Of a DNA stretch of 64,000 nt, positions 47,637 through 59,111 are shown one piece after another (position 1 is the first letter of the stretch; each line of letters begins with the position of its first letter). The stretch lies in the NCBI GenBank assembly GCA_032821775.1, contig JAVLRN010000001.1:2666001-2730000 (forward strand), given 5' to 3'. The translations under genes and the position numbers were made by a program. Below the pieces are notes generated by a model that worked only from the letters and a program-made list of their open reading frames with translations, did not search any database and was not told the DNA's origin. Origin of the DNA: Sanguinoderma infundibulare (lineage: Eukaryota; Basidiomycota; Agaricomycetes; Polyporales; Polyporaceae).

Positions 47637-48802
47637 ATGGTCTGTTGCTTCCGCTCTGCCCGTTGGCCTGGTTGACTAACCTGTTCTGCTTCCAGCCTAG
47701 CCAAAAGGCGAAGATCTACCAGGAAGAATGGGAGCGACGGTTACATGATGTACAAGTGTCGAAAGAGTGAGTGTCTTCCGATGGTTATATGCGGCGTTGC
47801 TACTAGGATGAGCAATCAATGGGAATCTCTCTGAATCTCTTTGAAGAGTCAAATCAATTTGCATGTATTATCTGATTCCGACTGCCGCCACGATCTCCCA
47901 TTAGTCCCATATTATTTTCATGCTGACGCCCCCCTTATACAGTGACTTGAACCGGCTCGTCATGGACTACCTGGTCATCGAAGGGTACAAGACAGCAGCC
48001 GAGGAATTCAGCAAAGAGGCGGGTTTGGAGGCACCCGTTGACTTCGACTCGATCGAGAATAGGATGAACATAAGGGAGGCGCTCCAGCGCGGTGATGTCG
48101 GTGATGCGATAGCGCGGGTGAACGACCTAAATCCCGAGGTGAGTGTCTGTGCCCAGCTCCCCTGATGCTTGCCGGAATGGCCGCGAAAGGATTAAAACGT
48201 TTCATGCACCACGCCGAGGCTTCTGAGGCCGATGGTGAGACTCAACACCAAAACTTCAGTCTTCAATATGATATCCCATTTTTGTGTTTTAATTCGACAC
48301 GACACTAACCAGTGCATGGTTGTTTGTAGATACTCGACACGAACCCATCATTGTATTTCCGCCTTCAGCAGCAGAAGCTTATTGAATTCATCCGCCAAGG
48401 CGAGATCGCGGAGGCTTTGCAGTTCGCCCAGGAGGAGCTTGCTCCACGGGGTGAGGAAAGCCCCGAATTTCTCGCCGAACTTGAGCGCACGATGGCGCTG
48501 CTCGCATTCGAGTCGTCGCCCTTGATGCCGTCATCCGTGAGTGAGCTTCTTTCGCCAGCTCAGCGAATGAAGACGGCAGCGGAAGTCAATGCGGCGATAC
48601 TCGAGAGCCTGAGCCAGGGCAAGGAGGCGAAGCTTGTCGGGTTGTTGCGACTGCTGTGTTGGGGCGAAGCCATGTTGGAGGAGCGTGCGGACTTGCCGAA
48701 GGTATGTTTGGTTGTGTGCGTACGTGGCGTAGTTTCTGACTTGCGCTGGCGCTACAGCTTGATCTGAATGACGGGACATTTGGGGAGCGAGCAAGTAGAT
48801 AG
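47637..48802 (+). CDS. GID8: GID8/TWA1, GID (CTLH) E3 ligase scaffold subunit
   Basis: Exons 47637-47639, 47696-47766, 47943-48138, 48330-48701, 48758-48802; 228 aa. LisH (DLNRLVMDYLVIEGYKTAAE), CTLH (NIREALQRGDVGDAIARVND) and CRA (KTAAEVNAAILESLSQ) parts are complete. GID8 is the scaffold of the GID ubiquitin ligase that degrades gluconeogenic enzymes in yeast. The first coding exon appears to be only the ATG: PSQKAKIYQEEWERRL starts right after an acceptor with a perfect GACTAAC branch site, and the nearest ATG upstream directly abuts a GT donor in phase 0. Introns 2 (176 nt) and 3 (190 nt) are long for this window; intron 2 holds a snoRNA candidate. Confidence 0.9.
47790..47890 (+). ncRNA. 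C/D box snoRNA in GID8 intron 2, dual guide
   Basis: Boxes in order: C AGGATGA (47805-47811, one change from RTGATGA), D' CTGA (47831-47834), C'-like TTGAAGA (47841-47847), D CTGA (47872-47875). The bases before D (47858-47871) are antisense to the conserved 18S string TAATACATGCAA, and the bases before D' (47820-47830) are antisense to the 25S string GAGATTCCCA. Outside the boxes, GCGGC (47791-47795) can pair with GCCGC (47884-47888) as an external stem. Two independent rRNA matches at the two guide positions make chance unlikely. The rRNA strings are from memory and species-specific variants are unchecked. The imperfect C box lowers confidence. Confidence 0.65.
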
Positions 48803-49694
48803 GCGACACACTGGCGCGATGAGTTGGCGTGTGGTACCTTGTGTAGTGTTCATGCATGTATCTTTGTACGGACTTTGTAACATGGACGGTTATTGACTCT
48901 GAATGACTGCTGGAACCACGCGAGAGACAGGCACGAACAGTACATGAATGAGGGGATATAATGCGATTGCACGGCAAGGACGAGGACAACAATCAGATGA
49001 TCGCGAGGGCAGAGGTGACAGGTTCATGATATGATGGGTTGGCGGAGTGCAGAGATGAAACTTGGATGGCTCGATTGAGTCCGGACGCAGCAGGAGCATG
49101 CGGGGATCTGTGTCCACAGCGGGAGGGGGTCCCTGGCAGAAGCCGGCGAGCCCGCGGTCGAGCAGGACGGGGTGCGTGGAGGAGCGCATGGTAGGCGGCG
49201 AGGCTGATGTGGGCCCGAATGAGCCGGAGAAGGGTGCAGCTGGGGCAAGCGGCGGCCATGAGGAGAGCATGTGTAGCGGGATTCATGGATGCTAGAAGGC
49301 GGAGGTTGGGAGTGTGCCGTCCGGATGTGGAATAGACGTGGCGGACGCGGCGACGACCGGGGCTCGAATTCTGGGGCCGGGGGGAGGTCGGGGTGGGTAT
49401 GCCGATGTGCTGACTAATCGGGCGGTTCGCTGAGCGTGCCTTGACCTCTGCAGTCGCGAGCTCGTCTTCTCGTCGTTTAGCACGACGACGCCATCGTCGC
49501 TGCCTCCCTCCTCCCGCCTCCTCTGCGTTCACAGCTGCCCACGCCTCCGGAGCAGGCATTCTCCACGGCTGCTGGTCTGTGTCCCTCCTCCGCCCCTTTC
49601 CTTCTCTCCTGACCCTCGTCTATCGTCGGTGATCGCCCGGCACTCTCCCTTGCTTGCCCAACCACCTTGTCTTTGTCGACACTCTCTCTCAGCC
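48803..49694. other. Intergenic: GID8 3' flank and BCK1 promoter
   Basis: 892 bases. Overlapping ORFs on both strands share one GC-rich stretch (about 49080-49560) but have no family motif. This is probably the long 5' leader of the kinase gene. Confidence 0.45.
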
Positions 49695-52600
49695 ATGTTG
49701 TCCGACGACGCACGATCGATTCACACCAGACAACCTCGCAAAAGACGTGTCCTTGTTGTCAGCAACCCGTCTCGAGACTCTAGCAGCGACGGGGATGCCC
49801 CTCCCGAACCACAGAAGCCGTACGGCTACCCTCGCCCTCTGCCATCACCATCTCACTCGCTTCCGTCTACCGAGCCGTTCTATCACGATAAGCCTTATGG
49901 TCCCGCCAACAACGCTCACATCCCTACCCCGTTGACCACCAATCTACATGGCTATCCGTCTCCCCGCTCGAATCCCTCCAACCCTGCCCTTTCATCGCCT
50001 TCGAGCACCAGCTCGCCTGCGGTCGAATCTACCCCTCCACCGAGCACTCCCGGTCTCAGCGGTCCCTCTCTCCACAATTCCGACGAGGGCACGATACGAC
50101 AGGACATGATCACGCCTGCGGCCTCGGACCGTAATGACAGCACGCCTCATGCCTCGCGCCCAGGAATAGTCGGACGCATTCGCCCCCAGGTGCAAGGTCA
50201 GGCCTCAGGCCGGAGATACTCATCGAGCGGCTCTCGTCCACCCACCGTACGTTGCAACCCTTCTTTTCAATCGCCTGTGCTCATTTGCAACCAGTCGCCG
50301 ACCGTGACCACCCCCGATTCGTACGTGCCGCATAGCTACCGCCCAAATCCCATGGAAAAGATCATAGTTCTGGTCACGACGGACTTGGAGAACTTCCACG
50401 TAGTCGACATCACCGGCGCTATGACCGCTGCATTCATTCGGGAGCGGATCTTCACCAAGGTGCGTGTCTAACGCGAGTTGAGAGACATCCTCATCGTAAC
50501 CTCTATTCATTCGTCCAAAGCTGCAAATCTCGGACGAGGATCAATCCAAGTTCTCCATCTACCGGACCGAGATCGGGAAATTCGCTATAGGCGATGCGTT
50601 GGCAGACGAGATGTTGTTCGCCCTCTACACCAGCACTGGTGATCAGACTGGCAAACTCAAGTTGCTCGTATCTCACTCGTCAGCCGCTGTGCACGAGCCT
50701 GGCTCATTTGATCCACTCTCGACATCTACTGTGAACACTATTCCTCCCCCCGTTCTGCCCCAATTGTATCCCCCTCTTCGTCCGAACCGGGCCGCTAGGA
50801 TCCGACAAGGTAGCCAGTCTTCTGCGAGTGAACCTCATCATGCCGAAGACGGTTACGCAGCGTCGGTCTCTGATGATCTGGACCATGGCGACGCCGATGG
50901 TGGCTTGCGAGACGCGCAAGACTATGGTCGTCCACCAGTACATGCTCGCGCACTGCCGATTCCCATTCAGCGACCTCCTTCTCCGAGTGGGCCCAACAGG
51001 TCCCGTTCTCCGGCTGGTCTCCTTTCTCCCGAACGCCGCCAAGATCCGCACGCAATCATTGGCGCCTTCCCACTCCCTGGAACGTCCCCGCAGGCTCCTC
51101 GCTTCCCTGACGATCCTCATCCTCTACCGCCTTTACCAGTCGAAGCCCATGTGCCGCCTCTTCCGGATCCCCCGATGGAACGTGAGAGGAGCCATACCAA
51201 CGATGGTCAGATGTCTACCTACAATGGTGGGTGGCGCAGGGAAGACAGGGAGCGAGAGCAGCGAGAACGAGGCAAGCGTCGTGAGACGGTTCGGAAGGAC
51301 AGTGGCCGATATCCCAAGGCTGATCAGGAAGACAGCAAGCCACGAAACGACCCGTGGACGATTGTTCCCGGAGATGTTCCTTCTAGTGGATATAAGAAGG
51401 AACGTCCGACAACACCTCAGGAGAACCGTACGAACCCTCGTTTCCCGATGACCCCTCCTGGCATGAGTCTAGGATATCGCAATGGACAGGGTATCGGCGG
51501 AGGTTCTGGCGAGCCGTCGTCCCGGCGGAAGCCTCTTAAGGTGCCCGTTAACTGGCCCGTCAACTGGAAACATACGTATGGCCCCACCAAGTCCGACCAT
51601 AACAAGGTCCTTCAGTCGCCACCCGCCATGCGGCACGGCGCGAAGAGTATGACTGATATGCGGGGTGCATATAAGCACCCACCCAGTCTGCAACCTGGTG
51701 GCCGACCCACGAGACCACCTCCGCAACCACCTTTGCCGCTGATCACCCGCCCTTCTACGGGCGGCAGTTCGACGGGTGTGTTTGGCGGTCCGTCCCTTCA
51801 CAGTGCTTCGTCTTCCGCCGACGCGTCCTCCACTTACCCCGAACAAATGTCGTCCACGTCCGAGGTTGTACGATCAGTCCTGTCTCCTCCATACCCGCGC
51901 CAGATTACTCCCTCGTACGCCAGTCCGTCAGCCAGTAACAGTGGGTACGTGGCTTCCCCTGCTACGCAACAGGATCCTTTCCCCCGACCCCACTCAGCTC
52001 TTGGTGAATCAAGTCCGACTCCGTTCACTCAGCCACGCCCTACCCATTCTCCTAAAACCTCAGAACCATCCTACGATTTTAACACCCCCCGATTGCCTCA
52101 TACGCCGTCTCACGTCTCCTCTAAATCTGGTACCTTTATCTCGTATCGGGACGAGGCATTGCGCAACGCTGGATCGTCCTCGCAGGATTCTGTTGCTCGC
52201 CCGGCGACAGCCGACCATCCCATCCGCGGGCAGCGAACCCCTCCTCGTAGCCCTGTCGGACCGCCTACTTCTACCGAGGGCAACTCCATGCCCCCCGGTT
52301 TGCCAGGTGAAGGATTCATCAGGCGTGGGACGATTGACGAAGACGGAAGCTCGCAAACTGTGCGGATGGAGGAGCGCAAGTGGTTAGTGGGATTCATCGA
52401 TGAAACTCTCGCGGAAGGGACGGCGCGGCCTAGGCCAAGGCAGCCGCCTGCGCCCGTACTACAGCAGCCTACCCCGCCGTCGACCAATGAGATCGTAACA
52501 TTACCGTCGATATCCACCTTGACCTTCGTCCCGCAGAACGACGACGATTCCGATAGCGATGGAGGTGCCACTCTTTGGGCTGTCCGGCCGAAGAAACCAG

Positions 52601-54345
52601 AAAAGCCGGTCGAGTCTCAGTTGTCGGCCAACTCACAGAAGACGCGGCCTCCCCTCACGCCTCTCAGCATCGAGAGCTCGCCCAACTCTACGCCAAGCGG
52701 TCTTCCCGTTGCCGATGCCAGGTCGCCACCTAACAGTCAGTTGGAGTTCTTGGGCTCTCCGCCTCCAAGTTCACATCAGCCTTACACTCCGAGGCGGACG
52801 CCCGCACAGAGGAAGCACAAGGATCGTATCAGCAAGTTCGACAACAACTTCGATATGACTTGGGCTCCTCGTCCACCTCCCGAGGTCATGTACGAGCGGC
52901 TCGAGGAGTACTTCCCGGAGCACGATCTCGACAAGCCCGTTATCGATGCGCCGTCCGGTGGCACGTCCCCGACCGCGACGGAGGCACCTGCGGCGCCTCC
53001 CCCACGCTTTAGGCACAAGAAGTCCATTCGTGTCGTTGCCGCAGAACACAAGCGACAACTTGATAGGACTTCGCGTGGCGACGATACCATTGCGCCGTTG
53101 TCGAGGAAGCGGCACACGAAGATGTGGGGCAGTAAGCTGGAGGAGGTGACGACGGAGCAGGGCAAAGGACCCATATCGTCCGCGTCCGAATCGTCTCCGG
53201 GCGGTGCGAAACGTGAGTGTCTGATCTGTCTCGCATCCTTGGACACGGAGCTACGCTGACGCTCGGCTTAGCCATCTTCCGCTGGGTGCGTGGAGAGTTG
53301 ATCGGAAAGGGGACGTACGGCCGCGTATACCTGGCGCTGAACGCGACTACGGGTGAGATGATTGCCGTAAAGCAAGTGGAGATCCCCCGGACGGCGAGTG
53401 ACAAGGACGATTCGCGTCAAGTGAGCGTGGTCGAGGCGCTGAAGTTGGAGAGCGAGACTTTGAAAGATCTGGACCATCCACACATCGTTTCTTATCTTGG
53501 TTTCGAGGAAACTCCCACTTTCTTGAGCATGTGCGTAACATGATCCCCCGTCCTTCGTCCCTTTCGCCTGCTGATGTCTCTGACAGCTTCTTGGAATACG
53601 TTCCTGGTGGTTCGATTGCAAGTTGTCTCCGGAAATACGGCCGTTTCGACGGGGAGGTCACGAAGTCTTTCACTGGTCAGATCTTGGGTGGCCTTGAGTA
53701 CCTCCATTCCAGAGGTATCCTACACAGAGTACGTACAAGCCCTTTCCTATCACGGATGCCCGCGGCCAACCGACGTTGCAGGATCTTAAGGCCGACAACA
53801 TTCTTGTTGAGACGTCTGGCGTGTGCAAGATTTCCGACTTCGGCATTTCGAAGCGCACCGATGATATCAACATGGCCGCCGCCTACACGTCCATGCAGGG
53901 CACTGTGTTCTGGATGGCGCCTGAGGTGGTGAACTCGAAGGGGAAGGGTTACAACTCCAAGATCGATATTTGGAGTGTCGGTTGCGTGGTGTTCGAGATG
54001 TGGACAGGTCAGCGGCCATGGTTAGGTCAAGAAGCCATGGCCGTCCTGCTGCATGTCAGTGGCTCGTCTCCTACAGTTGCCTGATTTGCTGCTGATGCTT
54101 GGGTCTCTATAGCTGTACCAGACCAAGCAGGCTCCACCAGTACCAGAAGGCATCGTGCTGTCGGGGCTAGCAGATGACTTCAGGTTGCAGTGCTTTGCTG
54201 CGTACGTGTTCACTCTCTCCGCATGTTCGCCCCAAGTGTTGACGTCGACCTCAGTGACCCTGACTTGCGTCCCACGGCTGCCGAGCTACGCAAGCACTCG
54301 TACCTCGAGCTCCTGCCAGGCTGGTCCTTCGTCGGGTTCAAGTAA
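49695..54345 (+). CDS. BCK1: BCK1/Mkh1-type MAPKK kinase, cell-wall integrity pathway
   Basis: Eight exons: 49695-50246, 50295-50459, 50521-53212, 53272-53530, 53587-53728, 53782-54054, 54113-54201, 54255-54345; 1420 aa. The C-terminal kinase domain is complete: IFRWVRGELIGKGTYGRVYL (Gly loop), AVKQVEI (Lys), HRDLKADNIL (catalytic loop, Asp present), ISDFGIS, GTVFWMAPEVV and the closing LRKHSYLELLPGWSF. RWxxGxLIGKG and the long disordered Ser/Pro-rich middle fit the Bck1/Mkh1 group rather than Ste11. Residues about 205-300 (RPNPMEKIIVLVTTDLENFH, LQISDEDQSKFSIYRTEIGK) look like a small ubiquitin/RA-type fold. The first intron (48 nt) is in frame and could be retained. Confidence 0.93.
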
Positions 54346-54598
54346 TGGGGTTTCGTGCTTTCCAGTTTGTCTGCCTGTCACTTTTCCATGTTCGCTCTCA
54401 CTCCTCTTGCACCTCACTCATCATTCAGCTGTTGCATTTCTATCTTGTTCTTCCATCCACATCTTTCCATCATCCTCATCCTCACCGCCATCGTCATGCT
54501 TTACAGTACTTACATCACATGTCTTGTGTTTCAAGCCTGTTCAAGCACATCACGTATATCCCACCCTGCAACATTCACCGTGTAGCACTTTAATCGTT

Positions 54599-56819
54599 AT
54601 GAGATGGAACGCACGGACAGTACGTTATGAATTTCGACAAAATCTGCATGTACGATTCGTACGACATGGAACATACCACCTATGCACATCCATGACCAAC
54701 TCAGTTTTTTAGGAGCTTGACGACCTCGAGAGGCAGCATGCGGCCATGCACATACAAAGGGCCTGGCGAGGGCGCATGCGCAAGAAGTATCTTGATCCCG
54801 ACTTCTTGTGGACCGACCTCGCGACGCACGCGCGGGTGAAGGCATACACCACTTACAAACGGACCGGACCCTTCGTCGAGCGATCTTCAGGACCAATGCG
54901 AAACAGGAGGAACACAGGTGGATAGGGATGCAGCCGAACAGGGCAAGAACGCGAGTGGCAAACGCTGGAAGAGGGCTGCGTTTCTGGCGAGCCGGCCGTC
55001 GCAGCCACAGCGAGAGGACGATCATGCCGATGCGGCGAGGAAACATCTAGAGACGCAGCACTGGCTAGAGCTCACAGACGGATAAGAAGTTGCTGTTCTC
55101 GCTGTGTTGCGATGCTCGGGATCTGACGGACAATGATAGTAAGCGTCGCTACGGATCGAATTTTAAGTGTACCATAGCCTTCGTGAAGCTTCTGCGATCC
55201 TGATCCCGGTTGACAGTGAAGGTACGGCAGACGAACGTAACGGGTGGTTCGGCACAGACCACTGAGTGATGGGAACAGCATTATCATCAGCCATGGAAGC
55301 AGGAAGACACCACGGAAAACTTCTTCAGATGGTACGCGTGACGTCTTGTGCCGACTTTAGCAAGGAACTGAATTGCCGGGGCGCAGGCTTGACTACGGGG
55401 GCGACAAAGATTTGTCTTTGAATGATTGTCCTCGAGAGCAGCTCGTGGCGGAGGTATGTCGTGTTTTGCTGGACACTCAGTCTTGCTAACGTTCTGCAGA
55501 GAATCTCGTACCTCTCGACCGAGCAGAGTAAATCGCTCCGTTCTTGCATGTATCCATGCATGGAAACTGATTAGCCTGGGTAGGGCTCAACTATCTGGCC
55601 ACGATCGACAACAGCGGGAAGCTTCGTTGGGCTAGAAATGGTCAGCTGATCGACACCACCGCGGGACGGTGGAAAGAAGCAGGCCATGAGAAAGGTATTG
55701 TACCCTTCAGCTACCCAACCGGGGATACGTCGTCCGTCCCTCGGCATAGCTTCAGCGCGCTGCCCCGGGCAAGCTCGAGTTCGAGCTCTAGTAGCACTTC
55801 GCTATCGGGAGACGAGGCCAATGCGATGGTTCACTACGCCGGTGTCCAAAGGCAATCGAAGAACCCGGTCAAGCGGATCCTACTACGGAACCTGACTTTG
55901 CGTGGTCTGTTAGAGAAGCTCTTGAGGAAGACTGTCAGGCGGAATACCTGGATATATGTATCTGTAAGTGGCACATCATTAGTAACATAGCGTCTAAATC
56001 ACACCGAATCTAACCATTCAATAGGACAAGCGTTGTGAGCTCGCCGTTTGGATGCGCGGCGATTGGGCTAACTGCAAGTTGGTAGTTAATATGTTGATCG
56101 ACATCAAAGGTACAGACCGCACGACATGATCTTGTATTTCTGGTGTAGCAGACCGTCTCCTGTATAGCTCCAGGGAACTTTCAGTGTTCGTCCTTCTTGG
56201 CCGGGGGCCTAGTCACTTCCGCTGGCCTAATCTCCGTTAAGGACGGATTGATACATACACTTTCGCCGTTATCAAGGCACTATCGGCACGTTAATTCGGT
56301 TGGATATGTGTTCGATTTTTAATAATGTGTCTGTATAGGACCTCTCTCGATATAAGTGCTACGCAGGCATCGGGAATAAGCTGCCGTTCACCGACCTTTC
56401 CAGCATTTCCGAAGATTTTTGTCCTCTTGGAAGGATGTGACGTTGACACAAGCAAGGTCAAGATTAGTAAAGCGGAGTGGGCCCTGTGGGGGTATGCTGT
56501 CTGAGCAATTGTTTCGAAGAGAGAGAGATGGGCTCACGTATCGCAACCACGACTTAGCGTTGAACATCTTGCAAAGTTCAGGAATAAGGAGGGGGAGATG
56601 TGGAAGACCGCAAGGAAGCAAGCCACAACAGCCATGAGGCGTGTGGTGAGTGCAATACCACGCAACGGGATGAAGAAAGATAAAGACAGCTTGGGGAAGC
56701 GGGAGATCCTAGAGGGACGGAAACCCTGTCGAAAAGTAACCCTAACACTCGGATGGAGCAAGAGGAGGATCAGGCTTAGCGGCCCTCTGATTACAGCGAC
56801 CAAGAGTCGGACGGGATAG
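54599..56819 (+). pseudogene. Disrupted IQ-motif protein gene
   Basis: Coding similarity to an agaricomycete IQ-calmodulin-binding family runs through the region in pieces: ELDDLERQHAAMHIQRAWRG (54713-54841), VDRDAAEQGKNASGKRW (54918-55081), RRYGSNFK (from 55140), DTTENFFRW, LDYGGDKDLSLNDCPREQ, LNYLATIDNSGKLRWARNGQ, LLRKTVRRNTWIYVS, FLAGGLVTSAGLISV, KISKAEWALWG and a basic tail to the TAG at 56817-56819. Damage: the first intron starts GC (54842), the second starts AT instead of GT (55082), and the T run at 56416-56420 is one base short, breaking the frame between HFRRF and LLEGCDVD. Other junctions splice normally. A sequencing error or unusual splicing cannot be excluded. The 5' exon (MRWNART) is a guess. 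Confidence 0.6.
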
Positions 56820-57061
56820 ACCATTGGACGAAGCTGAGGACAGTGGTGACCGATTGAGTGTCTTTTGCATGTGCGACTCTATAACCCTCCAGGACGGGAA
56901 GATATGGGACTCGTAGTGTACAGTTAAACATACAACCTCTCTGCTCTAGCATACGAACCTTTCACACTTATGCTCTTGCCCACTTGGCTTCGATGTTAGA
57001 GATGCCGACAGGTAGCGTAGACTGTAGAGTAGTTGAGTAAGATTTCGTGCTTTTGTGTTGA

Positions 57062-57721
57062 CTATACCTTTTCGTCATAGTCGACCCACTCTCCTTCCTC
57101 AAGATCGACTTCGTTGAACAGACTTCCCGTCTCCGCACCGACGCATTTCCAAATTCCCTATCGTAAATGTCAGTGCCTTAGTTGGAGCTTTTTTTTATGG
57201 CACAGACCTTGGGATCGAATCCAATGAACTCCAGGCCACGGCAGTCTATCGTTATGAACGGAGCAAATTGGCCATTTGCGTCAATCGTGTAGGGCTTGGG
57301 CTTCTCTTTGGGCTCAAACTTGGCAGAAGATTCCCGCTTGCACAAGCCGCAGCGCCACACAAAGTGCGCCGTACTTCCTTTTCCTCCAGTCACCTCACGC
57401 TCTTCCTATGAATCGAGTTAGAGAGGATGTCAACGGTTGGGATGTGCGTGTTCTCACAATACGATTCAAGGTGACAAGCTTAGGATGCTCTTCGTTGCAG
57501 CTCGTGCACTTCACCTGTTTTGGGGTGTCTTCAGCGTTCGAGGCAAACTAAACCCAGGACACATTCTCTCACACACCTTGAAGAAGAACTCGAAGTCCTC
57601 AGAGGCCGGTTGGAGGTCCGTGACGTTCTCGAGATCAGCTTTGACGGAGAGTTGTAGACGCTGTTTATATTTTAAAGCGACACGCGATATCCACAAGCAG
57701 GCATACCGCACTCACGACCAT
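57062..57721 (-). CDS. CXXC zinc-binding protein, CZIB/UPF0587 family
   Basis: Five exons: 57716-57721, 57577-57660, 57458-57514, 57208-57405, 57062-57157; 146 aa. The two zinc-binding pairs are visible, CTSC in the third exon and CGLC in HFVWRCGLCKRESSAKF. The family signatures LSVKADLENVTDLQP, GKGSTAHFVWRC, TIDCRGLEFIGFDPKG and the acidic C-terminus (VDLEEGEWVDYDEKV) are complete, and the length matches the family. Eukaryotic members (human CZIB/C1orf123) are small soluble proteins with no settled function. The first coding exon holds just two codons, ATG GTC. Confidence 0.93.
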
Positions 57722-57897
57722 TGCACTGAGGTCTTGAGAGGGATGGGAGATGGTAGAAGGAAACCAAGGAGCGACTGCCAAAAGTCGATAGGTGTGCCCC
57801 GATGGGATCTGGGGTGTTGACGCCGGCCAGCTTTCGAGTTTGAGCAGAGGCCCGCGAGCTGCACTGTGACCTCGTCGTCCAGCTGGTCTTCGGCGCA
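57722..57897. promoter_or_regulatory. Compact bidirectional promoter CZIB / mS35
   Basis: Only 176 bases lie between the start codons of two divergent conserved genes, so one region must drive both. No defined element recognised. Confidence 0.6.
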
Positions 57898-58840
57898 ATG
57901 GCTCTCTCCCGCTCCTGCCGCGTTGCTGTCGCCTCTGCCTTCCGTGCAAAACACTTTCACACTGGCGCCGTCCTAGCTGCACGCCAAGGTCCCGGCGGCG
58001 CCGTGGCCGCGCCTTCAAAGGCAAGACGCGCCGTCCCGAACCTGGAGCCGTTGGAGTTCCATAACAACGTGGTGGAGGACCAGGTCCCGGAGGGGGACGA
58101 TGCTCCTGAACCAGCACACAGATACCTCCAACAGCAGAGAACCATGCTATGCTATCTTCGATTAATAGAGCACGAGATGCCCAAGCTCGTTGGTGCGTGC
58201 ATCGTTCTTTGTGCGCATGTGCTGCATCTAACGCGTCTTTAACTAGCATTCCGCAAGCCCTTTGTACCCCCAGACTCATCCAATCCGCTCGTCATCCGTT
58301 CAATATCTTATGGCGGAGAGCCTCACCCTGCTGCCGCCAAGCGCACAATCGTCGTCCCCGTCGCACGCCTGCCGCTCAAGAACGACCAAGCCATCCACAA
58401 GTTCAAGGTCTTGGCTGGCGTTCGGTGGACACCGGATCCCCCCACGGACTCAGGCCTCACGACGGAGGAAGGCGGAGGCGAGCACGGATACTTCAAGATT
58501 GCTTGCGAAGACTTCCCGAAGGGCCCGATGAATTTGAAGTGGGCAAGTGACACCCTCGACCGTCTATTAGCCGCTGCAAACGTACGCTTCCATTCATTCA
58601 GTGGCGTGATTATTGTGCGTCGAAGCTCACCGTTCCTACGCGCTCCTATAGGACTTGAAGGAGACGTTTGCCGACATTCCGGTCGACACTCGACACATCG
58701 AGGCAAGGATTCGGAAGGCGAAGAAAGGAGGTCATATATATGGTCGCCAGACCCACCAACCGACTCTTAGAGACTTCCCTAAGGAGTGGCTTCCTGTACC
58801 AAAACCGCCAGCTACGCCTGAGCCTTCCGCGAGTGCATAA
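57898..58840 (+). CDS. RSM24: Mitochondrial small-subunit ribosomal protein mS35 (Rsm24-like)
   Basis: Exons 57898-58192, 58247-58581, 58652-58840; 272 aa. The N-terminus (MALSRSCRVAVASAFRAKHF) is an Arg-rich presequence without acids. The mS35 core is present: LIRSISYGGEPHPAAAKRTI without its first residues, VPVARLPLKNDQAIHKFKVL, GYFKIACEDFPKGPMNLKWA, TLDRLLAAAN and the PTLRDFPKEWLP tail. The protein belongs to the mitoribosomal small subunit. Splice phases agree at both introns. Ends 272 bases before the nitrilase. Confidence 0.88.
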
Positions 58841-59111
58841 TGTCATGCTTTGGCGCTTCGTTCCGTCCCTGCAGTCTCTCGAGCGCCTTCGTGTGACTCC
58901 GGGGTTCGAACCCCGCTTCTGAAGAATCAAGCACACACACACAAGTCTTCTTTCCAGTTGACTCAGCTACCGGCGGAGGCCTGCTGAGGGATTGGTCATT
59001 CGCACGAGACATTGTCGTCGATTTCCGTGTTCATCCGGCTAACCCGCCGCCTCTAGCAGTTGGGTATATAGTGCCCTTCAGGAATCTGGTCGCTGCAAGA
59101 CTCCCAGCATC

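Noticed and set aside
48139..48329. GID8 intron 3: 10-nt antisense to 18S GTGGTGCATG next to CCGA
   Set aside because: No good C box, and the true CTGA is ten bases away from the match. A single 10-nt match in an intron of this size is expected by chance.
49080..49560. Large overlapping ORFs upstream of BCK1 on both strands
   Set aside because: GC-rich DNA keeps several frames open at once; none has a family motif or splices into a neighbour.
58880..58990. GGGGTTCGAACCCC palindrome resembling a tRNA T-loop downstream of mS35
   Set aside because: On either strand the T stem has mismatches with a 7-nt loop and the acceptor ends do not pair. No full tRNA fold found.
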